The notes below the pieces were generated by a model. The model was not told where the DNA came from. It searched no databases and saw only the letters and a program-made list of their open reading frames with translations. Source: Mactromeris polynyma (lineage: Eukaryota; Mollusca; Bivalvia; Venerida; Mactridae). From it: 64,000 nucleotides of DNA. The stretch is taken from NCBI GenBank assembly GCA_032209605.1, contig JASFXZ010000001.1:46690619-46754618 (forward strand), given 5' to 3'. Positions 11,301 through 21,624 of this stretch are shown here, piece by piece; position 1 is the stretch's first letter, and every line of letters begins with the position of its first letter. The position numbers and the translations under genes are program-made.

Positions 11301-12550
11301 GTCCACACGCTGTATAAGTTCACCTCTACATGAAGTCTACACGCTGTATAAGTTCACCTCTACATGAAGACCACACACTGTATAAGTTCACCTCAACATG
11401 AAGACCACACGCTGTATAAGTTCACCTCTACATGAAGACCACACGATGTATAAGTTCACCTCTACATGAAGACCACACGCTGTATAAGTTCACCTCAACA
11501 TGAAGTCCACACGCTGTATAAGTTCACCTCTACATGAAGACCACACACTGTATAAGTTCACCTCAACATGAATTCCACACGCTGTATAAGTTCACCTCTA
11601 CATGAAGACCACACACTGTATAAGTTCACCTCAACATGAAGTCCACACGCTGTATAAGTTCACCTCTACATGAAGACCACACACTGTATAAGTTCACCTC
11701 TACATGAAGACCACACACTGTATAAGTTCACCTCTACATGAAGACCAAACGATGTGTAAGTTCACCTCAACATGAAGACCAAACACTGTATAAGTTCACC
11801 TCTACATGAAGACCACATACTGTATAAGTTCACCTCAACATGAAGTCCACACACTGTATAAGTTCACCTCTACATGAAGTCCACACACTGTATAAGTTCA
11901 CCTCTACATGAAGACCACATACTGTATAAGTTCACCTCAACATGAAGTCCACACACTGTATAAGTTCACCTCAACATGAAGACCAAACACTGTATAAGTT
12001 CACCTCTACATGAAGACCAAACACTGTATAAGTTCACCTCAACATGAAGACCAAACACTGTATAAGTTCACCTCTACATGAAGACCAAACACTGTATAAG
12101 TTCACCTCAACATGAAGACCAAACACTGTATAAGTTCACCTCTACATGAAGACCAAACACTGTATAAGTTCACCTCTACATGAAGACCAAACACTGTATA
12201 AGTTCACCTCAACATGAAGTCCACACACTGTATAAGTTCACCTCAACATGAAGTCCACACACTGTATAAGTTCACCTCTACATGAAGACCACATACTGTA
12301 TAAGTTCACCTCAACATGAAGACCACACACTGTATAAGTTCACCTCTACATGAAGACCACACGCTGTATAAGTTCACCTCTACATGAAGTCCACACGCTG
12401 TATAAGTTCACCTCTACATGAAGTCTACACGCTGTATAAGTTCACCTCTACATGAAGTCCACACGCTGTATAAGTTCACCTCTACATGAAGTCCACACGC
12501 TGTATAAGTTCACCTCTACATGAAGTCTACACGCTGTATAAGTTCACCTT
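5387..12550. repeat. Giant 34-bp minisatellite, about 210 tandem units
   Basis: A continuous array of about 7.16 kb. The unit is TTCACCTCTACATGAAGACC followed by ACACACTGTATAAG. Units differ mainly at a handful of fixed positions: CTCTACATG or CTCAACATG; GAAGACC, GAAGTCC or GAATTCC; CACAC or CAAAC; and ACTG, GCTG or GATG. The array is therefore a string of a few variant types rather than random decay. The 34-bp period breaks all frames, so no long open frame exists on either strand. First and last units are diverged (5387-5460, 12541-12554), as expected at array edges. Confidence 0.98.
6715..10096. repeat. Higher-order tandem duplication inside the minisatellite
   Basis: Two blocks share the same order of variant units: about 6715-8371 and about 8372-10096. 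Landmarks repeat at an offset of exactly 1,657 bp: the rare CATGAAAACC unit (6791 and 8448) and the aberrant TACACGAGTGTTAAATGTCT unit (7401 and 9058). The second block gained about two extra units (roughly 68 bp) near 9590-9690. A single duplication of about 49 units inside the array is the simplest explanation. Confidence 0.9.
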
Positions 12551-12555
12551 CACAA

Positions 12556-14021
12556 GATCAGGGACTATGCGTTATTGTGTGTTCTAGGTAAGAAAGAAAA
12601 TGTGAAATCATGTAGTAAAATGACAATCACATTTTTTTAAATAAACATTCAACCCCTACAATAATCTTTTTATTGAAGGTAACTAATAACAAAGTGTACA
12701 TGATTTATAATTTATTGATGAAATGAAGACCTATGAATATTTAATAAAAAAGGATGAAACCAGCATCTGTGTATTTTGTATCATTTCTTTGTATATTCTC
12801 ACATATTGTCCCAACATCTTACATATAGTCCTCAACATTTGCACCTAGTAACATTTAATTGTCATGGACTGGGTTTAGATCAAAATTAAAGTCAACCTCT
12901 GGCTTGAGGTAGCTACTGAAGGCTCATTATATCAACTAATAAAACAGACAATTAGCTACTTGGAACACATCAACATTGAATTTCATCTCTAGACCAGCCG
13001 ACAACTTTTGGATCAATTTTCAGATTTTTAAAATAAGTTGGAAGAATATGAAAATGAATACACAGACAGCTATGTTATACAGCTATTGTAGAAAAGGAAA
13101 TGAGTTCAGGATTTGTCACATAAGTTCCAACTGTCAGCCAAACAATTGAGATTTGAAGCTTATTTAATATGTATATAAAGTATGGTTTCTGCTCAATGCG
13201 GAGACACAGACATGCAAGCTCAACTCCTGTACATCCATACCCTATAGTAAACCTAGGACCAATATATACATGTATATATTGGTCCCAGAGTAAACACTGT
13301 AGAATCGGGTCTGAATTTACTTCCTACACATATGAAAGCTACTTTATTTGTTTGGCAATCTTCTCTCTATTTTCACGGAAATATAACCATAATGTATATA
13401 TGTCCGTGCTATTCTAAATAACCATATTTGTACATCTTCTGGACACAATATGCTCCTCTTATTTACATTGATGATTGATTACAACCACCAGTGTTCTTAG
13501 TCATGTAAATTACAGTTTTATTTTCATCAGATATATATCATGAACCGCTTAAGTACATTCACATATCCGTGCTATTCAGATCGGATCCACCAACAAATTG
13601 ACATTTTTGAAGTGCTTTGGTTAAAGTGAATCGGCAGTGGTTTTCACGTTTTATTCGTCTATCTGTCGTCATTAACATATTGTTGTTCCATGTTCTATGT
13701 ATTCTGATAACTTTATAAATTTATCTTCCGTCGCTTCTCCGATAACCGCAGATATAAGCGTTTAAACAGTCCGTTTCATGTTAACTATTTACATTGACGA
13801 CGCGAATTTCACAGGTGCGTAGGAGAATGACGCACCGGAAGTTCCGTATTCTAGACCGCGTCCCGATTTTTACCGTCATACGACAACATTTTGTCGCAGC
13901 TACGACACTCGAGTCACGACACCGTTAATAAAACGGTCTGACGATATCTTATTTATTTGTCGTAAGTTCTGGAGTTAAGATAAGACATATCGTAGCTACG
14001 GCATCTTGATAAAACGCACCC
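12556..14021. other. No recognisable gene; one perfect palindrome
   Basis: AT-rich sequence between the minisatellite and the large inverted-repeat element. A perfect 30-bp palindrome lies at 13256-13285. Sequence near 13860-14010 contains repeated GTCGTA and TACGACA words that may belong to an old inverted-repeat element. I see no coding signal. Confidence 0.5.
13256..13285. repeat. Perfect 30-bp palindrome
   Basis: GGACCAATATATACA is followed immediately by its exact reverse complement, with no loop. No flanking gene or element explains it. Confidence 0.9.
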
Positions 14022-14467
14022 CCTGGGTACCGTTTTACTAACATACTTACGCTTGCGTAAATCAAAGATTTTCGTAAGTTTTTGCGTACGTACAAAATTT
14101 CTACGCAAATGCGTTTCACTAATATTTGCGTAAGTTAGAGCGTAAAGTTACGTTACAAATTACCGACCGTAAATCTCTACGTTTTGCGCAAAAATGGCCG
14201 ACCGTATGAACGCTTGAAGAGTTCGACATTTCAGAGAAATACCTGACATGTTAGACGGATCGTGAACTTATAGAAAAGTACAGATTATCACGATATCTGA
14301 TTGGCGTCGTTTATGATTTGATAGTGAATGATATTAAGCCTCGTACAGATAGGAGCCACCCTATCTCAGCGATGACGAAGGTAAGTAACGCTAAATTGTA
14401 CAGTTTACATATTACTAGCATCACATGTTTTTTCACGATAAGCTCTGTAGTGCCAGATATAGTCAGT

Positions 14468-14542
14468 GCCGCATATAGTTCGCGCACGAACTACATGCGG
14501 CGAAGAACGCCGCATTAAGTTCATGCGTGAACTATATGCGGC
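14468..14542. repeat. Two tandem 34-bp hairpins
   Basis: Hairpin 1 (14468-14501) pairs GCCGCATATAGTTCG with CGAACTACATGCGGC around CGCA. Hairpin 2 (14509-14542) pairs GCCGCATTAAGTTCA with TGAACTATATGCGGC around TGCG. They are spaced by GAAGAAC, giving a 41-bp period, and lie inside the 2.4-kb inverted-repeat element. The outer arms of the two hairpins can also pair with each other. Confidence 0.85.
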
Positions 14543-14894
14543 GAAGAGATGGTGGTTTAGAAACATTGAAACATTATGTCAGTTTATCTCCTTTTCAAAA
14601 TTAACTTTTTTGATATTGTTTTCTTATTCAAATACATATTTCAAAAACATCTTTACTGTCAGTCGAATTAGTTATGAACCATTTATGTACAAATGCATTA
14701 TAGTGGGCATATTCGATGCTTTGTCAGCGCTTCGCCTTCTGCATATATGACCAACTTGTGGATCTTAAAGAAACCTCACAGAAATAATAAGTTTAAACAC
14801 ATTTGTAAACATCTCTATCAGTTGCGACAAAAGCATGTAAATTGCTAACGCTCATTGTTGTTATCTGTTAAGATAATAATGATGATTAACACGA

Positions 14895-15066
14895 ATTTCC
14901 GTCTAGTGCAGCCGGTATCGCACTAAAATTCCAGTCCGAAGGTCGCGAGTTTGATCCCGGGTCCGACCGTCTACGGCTGTGGCGATGCGATCAAATACTA
15001 CGTTAATGGTTGCTCACTTTTATCTGTTCGAAACTGTTAGTAGAATTTTAATCAAGCAACATTAAA
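14895..15066 (+). repeat. tRNA-derived SINE
   Basis: A-box-like GTCTAGTGCAGCCGGTATCG and B-box-like GCGAGTTTGATCCCGG are about 35 bp apart, as in a pol III promoter. The unit ends near AACATTAAACCAAGC, matching the TTAAACC-type 3' end common in molluscan SINEs. It lies inside the 2.4-kb inverted-repeat element. Confidence 0.6.
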
Positions 15067-15670
15067 CCAAGCTGTTTCATTTTAGCATATTTTATTCTGT
15101 TATTTTATTAAACATACCCCAATCTGGTCCTAAAGATTTGTCCACTGTCGGATGTGGGGAATATATTTCAGGTGATACACGGTTATTTTCTTTTTTAATG
15201 TGTATATGGCAGTTTGAGGAACATGTATTCTTTAAATTAGAACAGATGATGATGATGATGACTTTCATTAGGACAAGACATAAAACAGCTATATGCGGCA
15301 AGGCCTATATGTGGCACTACAAAGCTCCCTTGTATTATTACGTCACAACTACATCCCACGATGCATTAAATACAACTCGATGAGTACTTCCTGAGAATAT
15401 GAAAACAGACGATGAGTCTGAAATTATTCGTTACATTTATCAGGATGTCAGGCTAATTTATGTTTGTCACAACAGTGAATCAACCATTTGAAGGTAAAAT
15501 GTGAACTAATCTGAACAAGGTTCGAATTAGTGATAATAAAGTATACCACGATAAGTTGAGAGTGACGTCATGCGATGTTTACATGGTTTGACCACCTTTA
15601 TTGATCAAAATAGGTAAATCAAATAACAAGCAACCCTATTTATTGTGATATTGATTTCATTAAAATAACA

Positions 15671-15770
15671 GCCGTGATAGCTCAGATGGTAGCGGGTCCG
15701 CGCCTTACAATGCAATTAAGCTTTTTAGTTTTGGGTCTGAGTTCGAGACCATCGGGAGGTAGTTGTTTTC
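15671..15770 (+). repeat. tRNA-like SINE head
   Basis: GATAGCTCAGATGGTAGCG is a good A box and GAGTTCGAGACC a good B box. The stretch between them is longer than in a real tRNA gene and the acceptor stem does not close, so this is a tRNA-derived SINE head. No clear tail is visible. Confidence 0.6.
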
Positions 15771-16184
15771 TTTTCATTTCACTATTGTATATTTTGTTGG
15801 TCATCTACAGTTGTACTTACACGTCTTATACTAATTATAATGTTCGCTCGAATATCATTAATTATAAACATTGTGTAACATGTGTATTTATAAGCTATTC
15901 CCTAAGTGCACGATACCATCGTGCAGTAGATTTACATGTACATTTATCGCTTCACAGTATATGGAACAAAGTTGATATGGCTACTTGAACGTAAGGGTTT
16001 CAAATGAACATTTTAGCGACGACGCTATAGCCATCATTAAACAAGTTTGAATTAACGACAAAACAATTAGACGATAACAAAAAAAACACAAAAAAACAGA
16101 CAGAAACGACAAACTACAAGTAATTGACAAGCACTGAGTAAGGGATAAAAAATCATATTGTCCATAAAAATAGGAGACTGGAAT

Positions 16185-16262
16185 GTGTCTCGAACTCACA
16201 CCCTATCTATTGGTTGAAGTTAGTAGACGGAAGGGCTACTAATTGAGCTATTGCTACTGTCT
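16185..16262 (-). repeat. tRNA-like SINE head, minus strand
   Basis: The reverse complement reads AGCTCAATTAGTAGCCC (A box) and then GTGTGAGTTCGAGACAC (B box). It resembles the unit at 15671 but is inverted, so the two could also be arms of a composite insertion inside the large element. Confidence 0.55.
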
Positions 16263-16452
16263 GCTTTGAGCGATATTTCATCAAAATTTATACCTCCGAT
16301 TGAAGAGTTGCGAACACATTTCACGTAAGAGGAAAAAAACTTGCGCAGTTTTAGTAAAACGGACTTGAGTTTTGCGTAAGGTTTGCGTAAATTGATAATT
16401 CACGCAAAAGCTTACGCAAAACGTAAGAATGTTAGTAAAACAGTACCCATGG

Positions 16453-16800
16453 TGAACTACTCTTTATGTCTTCATATTTTTCATGCTAGTTTACTAAATC
16501 TCCTTTAAGTTGATTGTAAAGAGTTGACTTGATGCTTTTTGGTTCTGTCACATCTGTTCTGGAGTATCCAACGGCATCGTTCTGAGAATCTGTTTAATTA
16601 TTCATGAGGGAATATTAAGAAGGGTCTATCAGTCGGGGAGCCGATATCAGGCTGTCTAACTGGCAAGGTGGTCAGTACGATATGATTCACTGTATTCGAC
16701 AATGTATCGTATACACGTTGTGAATACTTTTTTTAGTATTCTGCATATAATAAATGTAATAAGCATAAACAGAAAAGAAACAAGGGATGTTTGTATAACA
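16453..16800. other. No recognisable feature
   Basis: AT-rich sequence between two mobile elements. I see no open frame, RNA gene or repeat unit that I can support. Confidence 0.5.
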
Positions 16801-17053
16801 TTATGCCCCCCTGTGATCTTGACCTTTGACCCCGCGACCTAAATCAATAGGGTTCCTCTGCTACCCAAGGTGAAAGTATGGACCAAGTTTGAGGATTATA
16901 GGTCAAGGGGTTCTTGAGTTAATGATCGGAAACGAAAAGGTTACGGACCGACGGACGGACCGACCTAAGGACGGACAAACCGACCGACGGACATACCAAC
17001 CGACCGACATGTGCAAACCAATATGCCCTCTCTTCTTCGAAGGGAGGCATAAT
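16801..17053. mobile_element. MITE-like repeat with TTATGCC...GGCATAA ends
   Basis: The left end TTATGCCCCCCT is mirrored by GGGAGGCATAA on the right. The interior contains TGATCTTGACCTTTGACC, then GACCAAGTTTGAGGATTATA, then a degenerate GACGGACC microsatellite, an arrangement I recognise as a common dispersed repeat in bivalve genomes. The 61-codon frame across it is not a gene. Confidence 0.65.
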
Positions 17054-17521
17054 AAAATGTATGACCGTATTTAAATGCCTTTGGGGGAATTGTACTTTTT
17101 TAGATTCGATAAATTGATGTTTAATTATAAATCCGCCTGGGGTGAAGTTTGACTGTTCGACGTTAATTATAATGACATTACTTTAATTCATTATACCACA
17201 TTATTTGGTGACCTGAGGTGTCGAAAATACCCAATGAAGTTTCATTTAACATAGTCTCTTAAACCAATAAAATAGCTGGTCTTATTTTCTGACGTAGTCT
17301 ACGTTTTAAGTTTTGAAAATGTCATAATATAAATTTGGTTCCAACAATTGCCGAATAGTTATCATTTAACGTCAATCAGATAACAAAAAGTTTGAAATCT
17401 TTAAGTGCATCATAAATAATTCGGAATACCATTAAGTATATAAACGTCTGTCACCTAGAAAACTTTAAATGTCAGAGACTTGTTCACTGGGAGTTTGTAC
17501 ATGTAAAATTAAATCGGTTAA
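17054..17521. other. No recognisable feature
   Basis: AT-rich spacer. The 5' part of the decayed LINE that follows could extend into it, but I cannot read any of it as protein. Confidence 0.4.
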
Positions 17522-18480
17522 TTTCAACTTTCTAAAGCTTCTGGTCTGGATAATATCGGCCCCAATATTCTTAAACTTTGTGGTGATACTATCACTGGTC
17601 CTATTACATCCATTATAAATAATATTATAGCTTGTGGTGTCTTTCCTGATTAATTAAAAGATGGATAAATTATTCCACTGCACAATGGCTCTGATAAAGC
17701 TAAGCTTAACAATTACCGTCCTATATCTATTCTTCCGACAATATCTAAAATATTTGAAAGACACATTGCAAATAGCCTTTCTTTTCAAACGTTTCTTGAC
17801 AAGCATCAATTACTCCATACTATCAGTCTGGCTTTCACCAACATCATTTTTGCCAGTCTTCTTTAATAAGGCTTGTCGATTCCTGGCTTAAAGACATTGA
17901 GTCTGGACGTTGGGTTGGATCTCTATTTCTTTCTCTTAGAAAATCTTTTGATTAAGTGGATCATGAAATTCTTCTTGAAAAGCTCCAAATGTACCACTTC
18001 TCTGAAAACGCATTAGCTTTGATGCGGTCTTATTTGATAAATAGAAGGCGATGTGTAAAAGTCGGATCCAAAAAGTCAACATTTCAAAAGGTCAAATCCG
18101 GTATTCCACAGGAATCTTTTCTTGGTCCCCTCCTTTTCTTATATATATCAATGACATTCCATTTTACCTTCAAAATTCGACCATCGATCTTTACGCAGAT
18201 AACTCAACATTACACTTATCTGGATATAACATTGTCGAAATACAGCAGTCTCTACAGGGCGAATTTGGACATAGTTTCTGCTTTGTGTTCCCGGAACAAC
18301 ATGTCCCTTCATCCTAATAAAACTAAATGTATGATAATATCAAATGCTTAAAGACCTGTACTTAATTCTTCGCTATCACTTTATGTAAATCATATAACAC
18401 TAGAAAAGGTACGTAACCACAATATACTTGGAGTAATCATTGATAATGTTCTTTCGCTGGAATGCACTTTATTCAAATCT
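17522..18480 (+). pseudogene. Decayed non-LTR retrotransposon (CR1/L2-like) reverse transcriptase
   Basis: Read across frames, the stretch gives collinear RT blocks: KASGLDNIGPNILKLC, a GVFPD block ending in a stop, NNYRPISILPTISKIFERH, a VDHEILLEKL block, KSGIPQESFLGPLLF with the frame changing into LIYINDIPF, and DLYADNSTLHLSG where the catalytic motif is normally YADD. It then continues as NNMSLHPNKTKCMIIS and HNILGVIID. Several stops and at least two frameshifts interrupt it, and the YADD motif has become YADN, so it is dead. The endonuclease and ORF1 are not visible. The block style and the YRPIS, PQGS and YADD order place it in the CR1/L2/jockey group by inference. Confidence 0.8.
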
Positions 18481-18787
18481 ACAAGCGTGTTTGTAGTCAT
18501 AGTTGAGATTCATTTACAATTTGTCTTCTGTCAAACATCGAGACACGAGAATTTTTTTAGACAATAGAAGAGAATAGTAAATTTCCGTATGAATTAATTG
18601 AAACAAATTAATAAGATGCAGGATTTTGAAATAGGGAAGCAACGGTTACACGTTGCAATTAGGTTAACTTATATATATTGGGTGACATACAACATATGTC
18701 AGTGTGACCCAATGAAATAATACACAATTTATGCTTAAGGCTTTCAATATCATAAAAACCTACGCTTTCCGCACTATAGAGGCCGTT
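18481..18787. other. No recognisable gene
   Basis: AT-rich spacer between the LINE relic and the mariner. It contains a weak inverted repeat near 18680-18716 (ATTGGGT...ACCCAAT). Confidence 0.4.
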
Positions 18788-18789
18788 TA

Positions 18790-19770
18790 CGAGGGTTGTC
18801 CCAAAAATAGCATAATGTCTTTATTGTCTCGTATGTGTGCCAGATGGGTGCCACGCCTGTTAGTGGAAGCGGAAATGGAGCGTAGCGTTACTTACTGATA
18901 CACCAGGATTCATTCAGCGATACACACGAGACATCTTAATAGGATATTTACAATGGACGAAACATGGGTACACTATTTTGAGCCGGAGGTCAACAGTCAA
19001 TCAACGATCTGGAAAACTCCCGGTACACCACCATCGTTAAAAGGCCAAATCAGTGAAATCCATGGACACTTGATGTTCATGGTATTTATGGAATGCAAAG
19101 AAGTTCTCCTCGCGCATGTTGTCAACCCAGGTGAATGCTAATTAATAAAATAATAATAATAAAATTTATTATGATTATGTTTAACATACTAACAGGTTTC
19201 CCCCCAACGTTATGGCATCACCGACCGTGCGGAGAGATTTGAGAGTCATAAGGAAGAAGCGCTCGGGGATGGTGGATGACTTAGAAAACTTTATTTGTCA
19301 CAATGACAACGCACCGCACCAGAAAGCCGCATCCACGGAACTTAAACTGGCCTAGTTAGGTTTCCAAAGGATGGCACATCCCTCGTATCGCTCGACCTTG
19401 CTCCACTACATTCCAGCATCAAAGGACCAAAGGAACGAAAGTTTGAGGACATTGGTTGTCCTATAACAGGTCACTCAGTACAAACTGGTTGGCTGAGACT
19501 TTTAAACGGTGGACGAGACGCCATGAGAAATGTATTGAGCACCACGGACGGTATTTTGAAAAGTTATGACAATATGAAGTCTTGAAATGCGACTGACGTG
19601 GAGTGGGCCTTGACGCGACATTTCATGTTCTTTAAATGCCTGTTAAATGTTTGATTGTATATGTTTTGTATCAGCATATAATGATATTAAATATGTGTCA
19701 TGTCATTTATTTTTTCCATTATCCATTTTCGATGAAAAACAATTATACGTATACTTTGTGACAACCCTCG
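18790..19770 (+). mobile_element. Decayed mariner transposon with both ends and TA duplication
   Basis: The left end CGAGGGTTGTCCCAAAA and the right end, whose reverse complement is CGAGGGTTGTCACAAAG, form the terminal inverted repeats; TA flanks both ends. Inside, 18953-19141 encodes MDETWVHYFEPE, the mariner motif containing the first or second catalytic Asp region. Further on, ICHNDNAPHQKAA matches the H.DNAP(C)H block. Stops and frameshifts lie between them, and an AT-rich insert interrupts the frame at about 19140-19195. At 981 bp it is shorter than typical 1.3-kb full-length mariners. Non-functional. Confidence 0.85.
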
Positions 19771-19772
19771 TA

Positions 19773-20389
19773 CATGACATATTACAATTAGCTTCAGGGA
19801 GAAACAACAATTTATTAATAATAATCAGATTTTGTTTATCGTGTTTTCATTCCTTGTCGTCAAGTAACTCCGCTTAAATTTAAACGGAATGTTCATGTTT
19901 ATATCAATTTCACTTGAACGTGAAACGGACTTATTTACATTTATTTTTAAACACATTGTTTATTGGAACAAATTATGTAAGTATCATGGTCACTTTCTTT
20001 ACAATTTATTTCAAATTAATACTTCTTTGAAACTAAGTTAACACAATATCTTCAAACATTTTCAATCTTATGCGGAATTATTTTGGCATTCCACTTTATT
20101 TGATTAAAAACAGATGTTTAAAGAATTTATTTTCGCAATCCATCTAAATTATTTTTCATTGAATATTCTTCAATCATTGAAGCCTGCGTCATTGTGTTTA
20201 TAAGTTCACATTTTGATCTGTTTTGGTACATTTTAATACGGTGGTGGTTTGTCATAACTATGGTTTGTTATGTGTTTTGCCTGCCTGACCGAGCAACCAT
20301 ACGCCCGCTAGTCCGTCTGCCTGCCTGCCCTCCTGCTGTATTGTTTTATTAAGAAATTCTACAAATCTGTGAAAACTACACTGTACTTA
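19773..20389. other. No recognisable gene
   Basis: AT-rich sequence with a short GCCTGCCTG-type microsatellite near 20281-20335. No coding signal. Confidence 0.5.
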
Positions 20390-20565
20390 TGTTACTATTT
20401 ATGTTAAATATTTGTCTGACTTTTTGTAACTACCATTATATTTCATTTTAAATCTTCACTATGCTCTGATGACTATTGCTCTCTCACCGACTATATATGT
20501 GGCAAAACACTTTGTAAATTGTTTAAATGCCGAAATAAAATGTATTGTATTGTATTGATACATGT
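20390..20565 (+). repeat. LINE 3' tail repeat, second copy at 59935-60100
   Basis: GTTAAATATTTGTCTGAC, CTCTGATGAC, CTCTCTCACCGA and GGCAAAACA-CTTTGTAAA occur in the same order and orientation at 59955-60085. The first copy ends in AAATAAAATG followed by (TATTG)n. A short 3'-terminal microsatellite is typical of CR1/RTE-type LINE 3' ends, so this is probably the 3' UTR of such an element. The decayed RT 2 kb upstream may belong to the same family. Confidence 0.6.
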
Positions 20566-20854
20566 TAATTTTGAAAATTTATAAATACTAGAAGTATGTC
20601 ATGATAATTGTAAAAGGCAATGCCGCAGGCAAGACAGTTCTATTACAGAAATTAATTGTTTTTTTCCTCAAGAATGTAATTGTAATATGTTAATTGCAAA
20701 CGTTCGTAGCCAACAGCTGTTAATTCTACAACTGCCTTCTCGACAAATTGTTGAAACATTTTTATCCTAAAAACAAAAGTACATGTATTGTCATACAGAG
20801 CTCAGCATTTCTCATCTAGTGGTCTTTGTCATTATTGATCAGGAACTGAATAAG

Positions 20855-21095
20855 CGGTCGCTTCACACAATGTCGAGGTCGCTTCACGCAATGTCGAGGT
20901 CGCGAGGTCGCTTCATGCAATGTCGAGGTCGCTTCACGCAATGTCGAGGTCGCTTCACGCAATGCCGAGGTCGCTTCACGCAATGCCGAGGTCGCTTCAC
21001 GCAATGCCAAGGTCGCTTCACGCAATGTCGAGGTCGCTTCACGCAATGCCGAGGTCGCTTCACGCAATGTCGAGGTCGCTTCACGCAATGTCGAG
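20855..21095. repeat. 21-bp minisatellite, about 11 units
   Basis: Tandem GAGGTCGCTTCACGCAATGTC units with a few substitutions and one short slip near 20900. Because 21 is a multiple of three, both strands stay open and give repeated heptapeptides. These are by-products of the period and are not supported as genes. Confidence 0.95.
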
Positions 21096-21219
21096 TTGAA
21101 CGACCATTTTATTTTGTAGAGAAAAAAGCGGTCTCAAAAATGAGTTGGTCTAAAATTCGAGTTGGCCGTATTGTCAGTTTTACTGTGGTTAAATATTTTA
21201 GTATCTGAAGAATCAAGAA

Positions 21220-21600
21220 AATAGAAAATATTTCTATTAAAATATATGTTAAGTTAAAGTTCACTGTTCATTAGCATAACATAAAAATACAAACGATCGA
21301 AACAGTGAAGTAGGCCCCTGAAGTTCGAAACAAACACTACATAGTTTTACTTCATTCAAGCAACGAAACGTGTTTGCGGATCTGATGATAAATTTAAGCA
21401 CGGAAAAATTCTGAAAAACAATTAATGTATTTAAAATCTAATTATTCTTAATGTTTCTGAGAGATTTTATCCTCTTTTATTGCTGAGTAATTATTTTTGA
21501 TAATCAAAGAGATTCAGTTTATTAGGCAAAATCTATACATACGGATCATTGCCATCTACTCGAAGGAATGGGATATACTGGTGGCAAAATTAATGTGTAA
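21220..21600. other. Upstream region of the sulfotransferase gene
   Basis: AT-rich. It should hold an intron end, because the first coding exon is preceded by CTTTTCAG at 21610-21617. A 5' non-coding exon and promoter must lie further upstream but I could not place them. Confidence 0.4.
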
Positions 21601-21624
21601 AACAATTGTCTTTTCAGGTCCAGG

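Larger units (their letters stand above)
14022..16452. mobile_element. 2.4-kb element with long terminal inverted repeats, no transposase
   Basis: The left end reads CTGGGTACCGTTTTACTAAC then ATACTTACGCTTGCGTAA. The reverse complement of the right end reads ATGGGTACTGTTTTACTAAC then ATTCTTACGTTTTGCGTAA. Beyond these, both ends carry many subterminal copies of TTGCGTAA or TTACGCAA for about 100 bp. This is typical of non-autonomous DNA transposons whose transposase binds clustered subterminal sites. The interior holds three tRNA-like SINE units and two hairpins but no transposase frame. The superfamily is not assigned. Confidence 0.7.

Noticed and set aside
5387..12550. CRISPR-like repeat array
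   Set aside because: Units are directly adjacent with no unique spacers, and the window is eukaryotic. It is a minisatellite.
15138..15383. 81-codon plus frame and the overlapping 69-codon minus frame
   Set aside because: Mutually antisense, low complexity (GATGATGATG), inside a transposon, with no family features.
15671..15770. Genuine tRNA gene
   Set aside because: A and B boxes are good, but box spacing is too long and the acceptor and anticodon stems do not close. A tRNA-derived SINE fits better.
20783..21208. 141-codon frame and opposite-strand frames with repeated heptapeptides
   Set aside because: All arise from the 21-bp tandem repeat, whose length is a multiple of three. No start context, splice signals or family resemblance.
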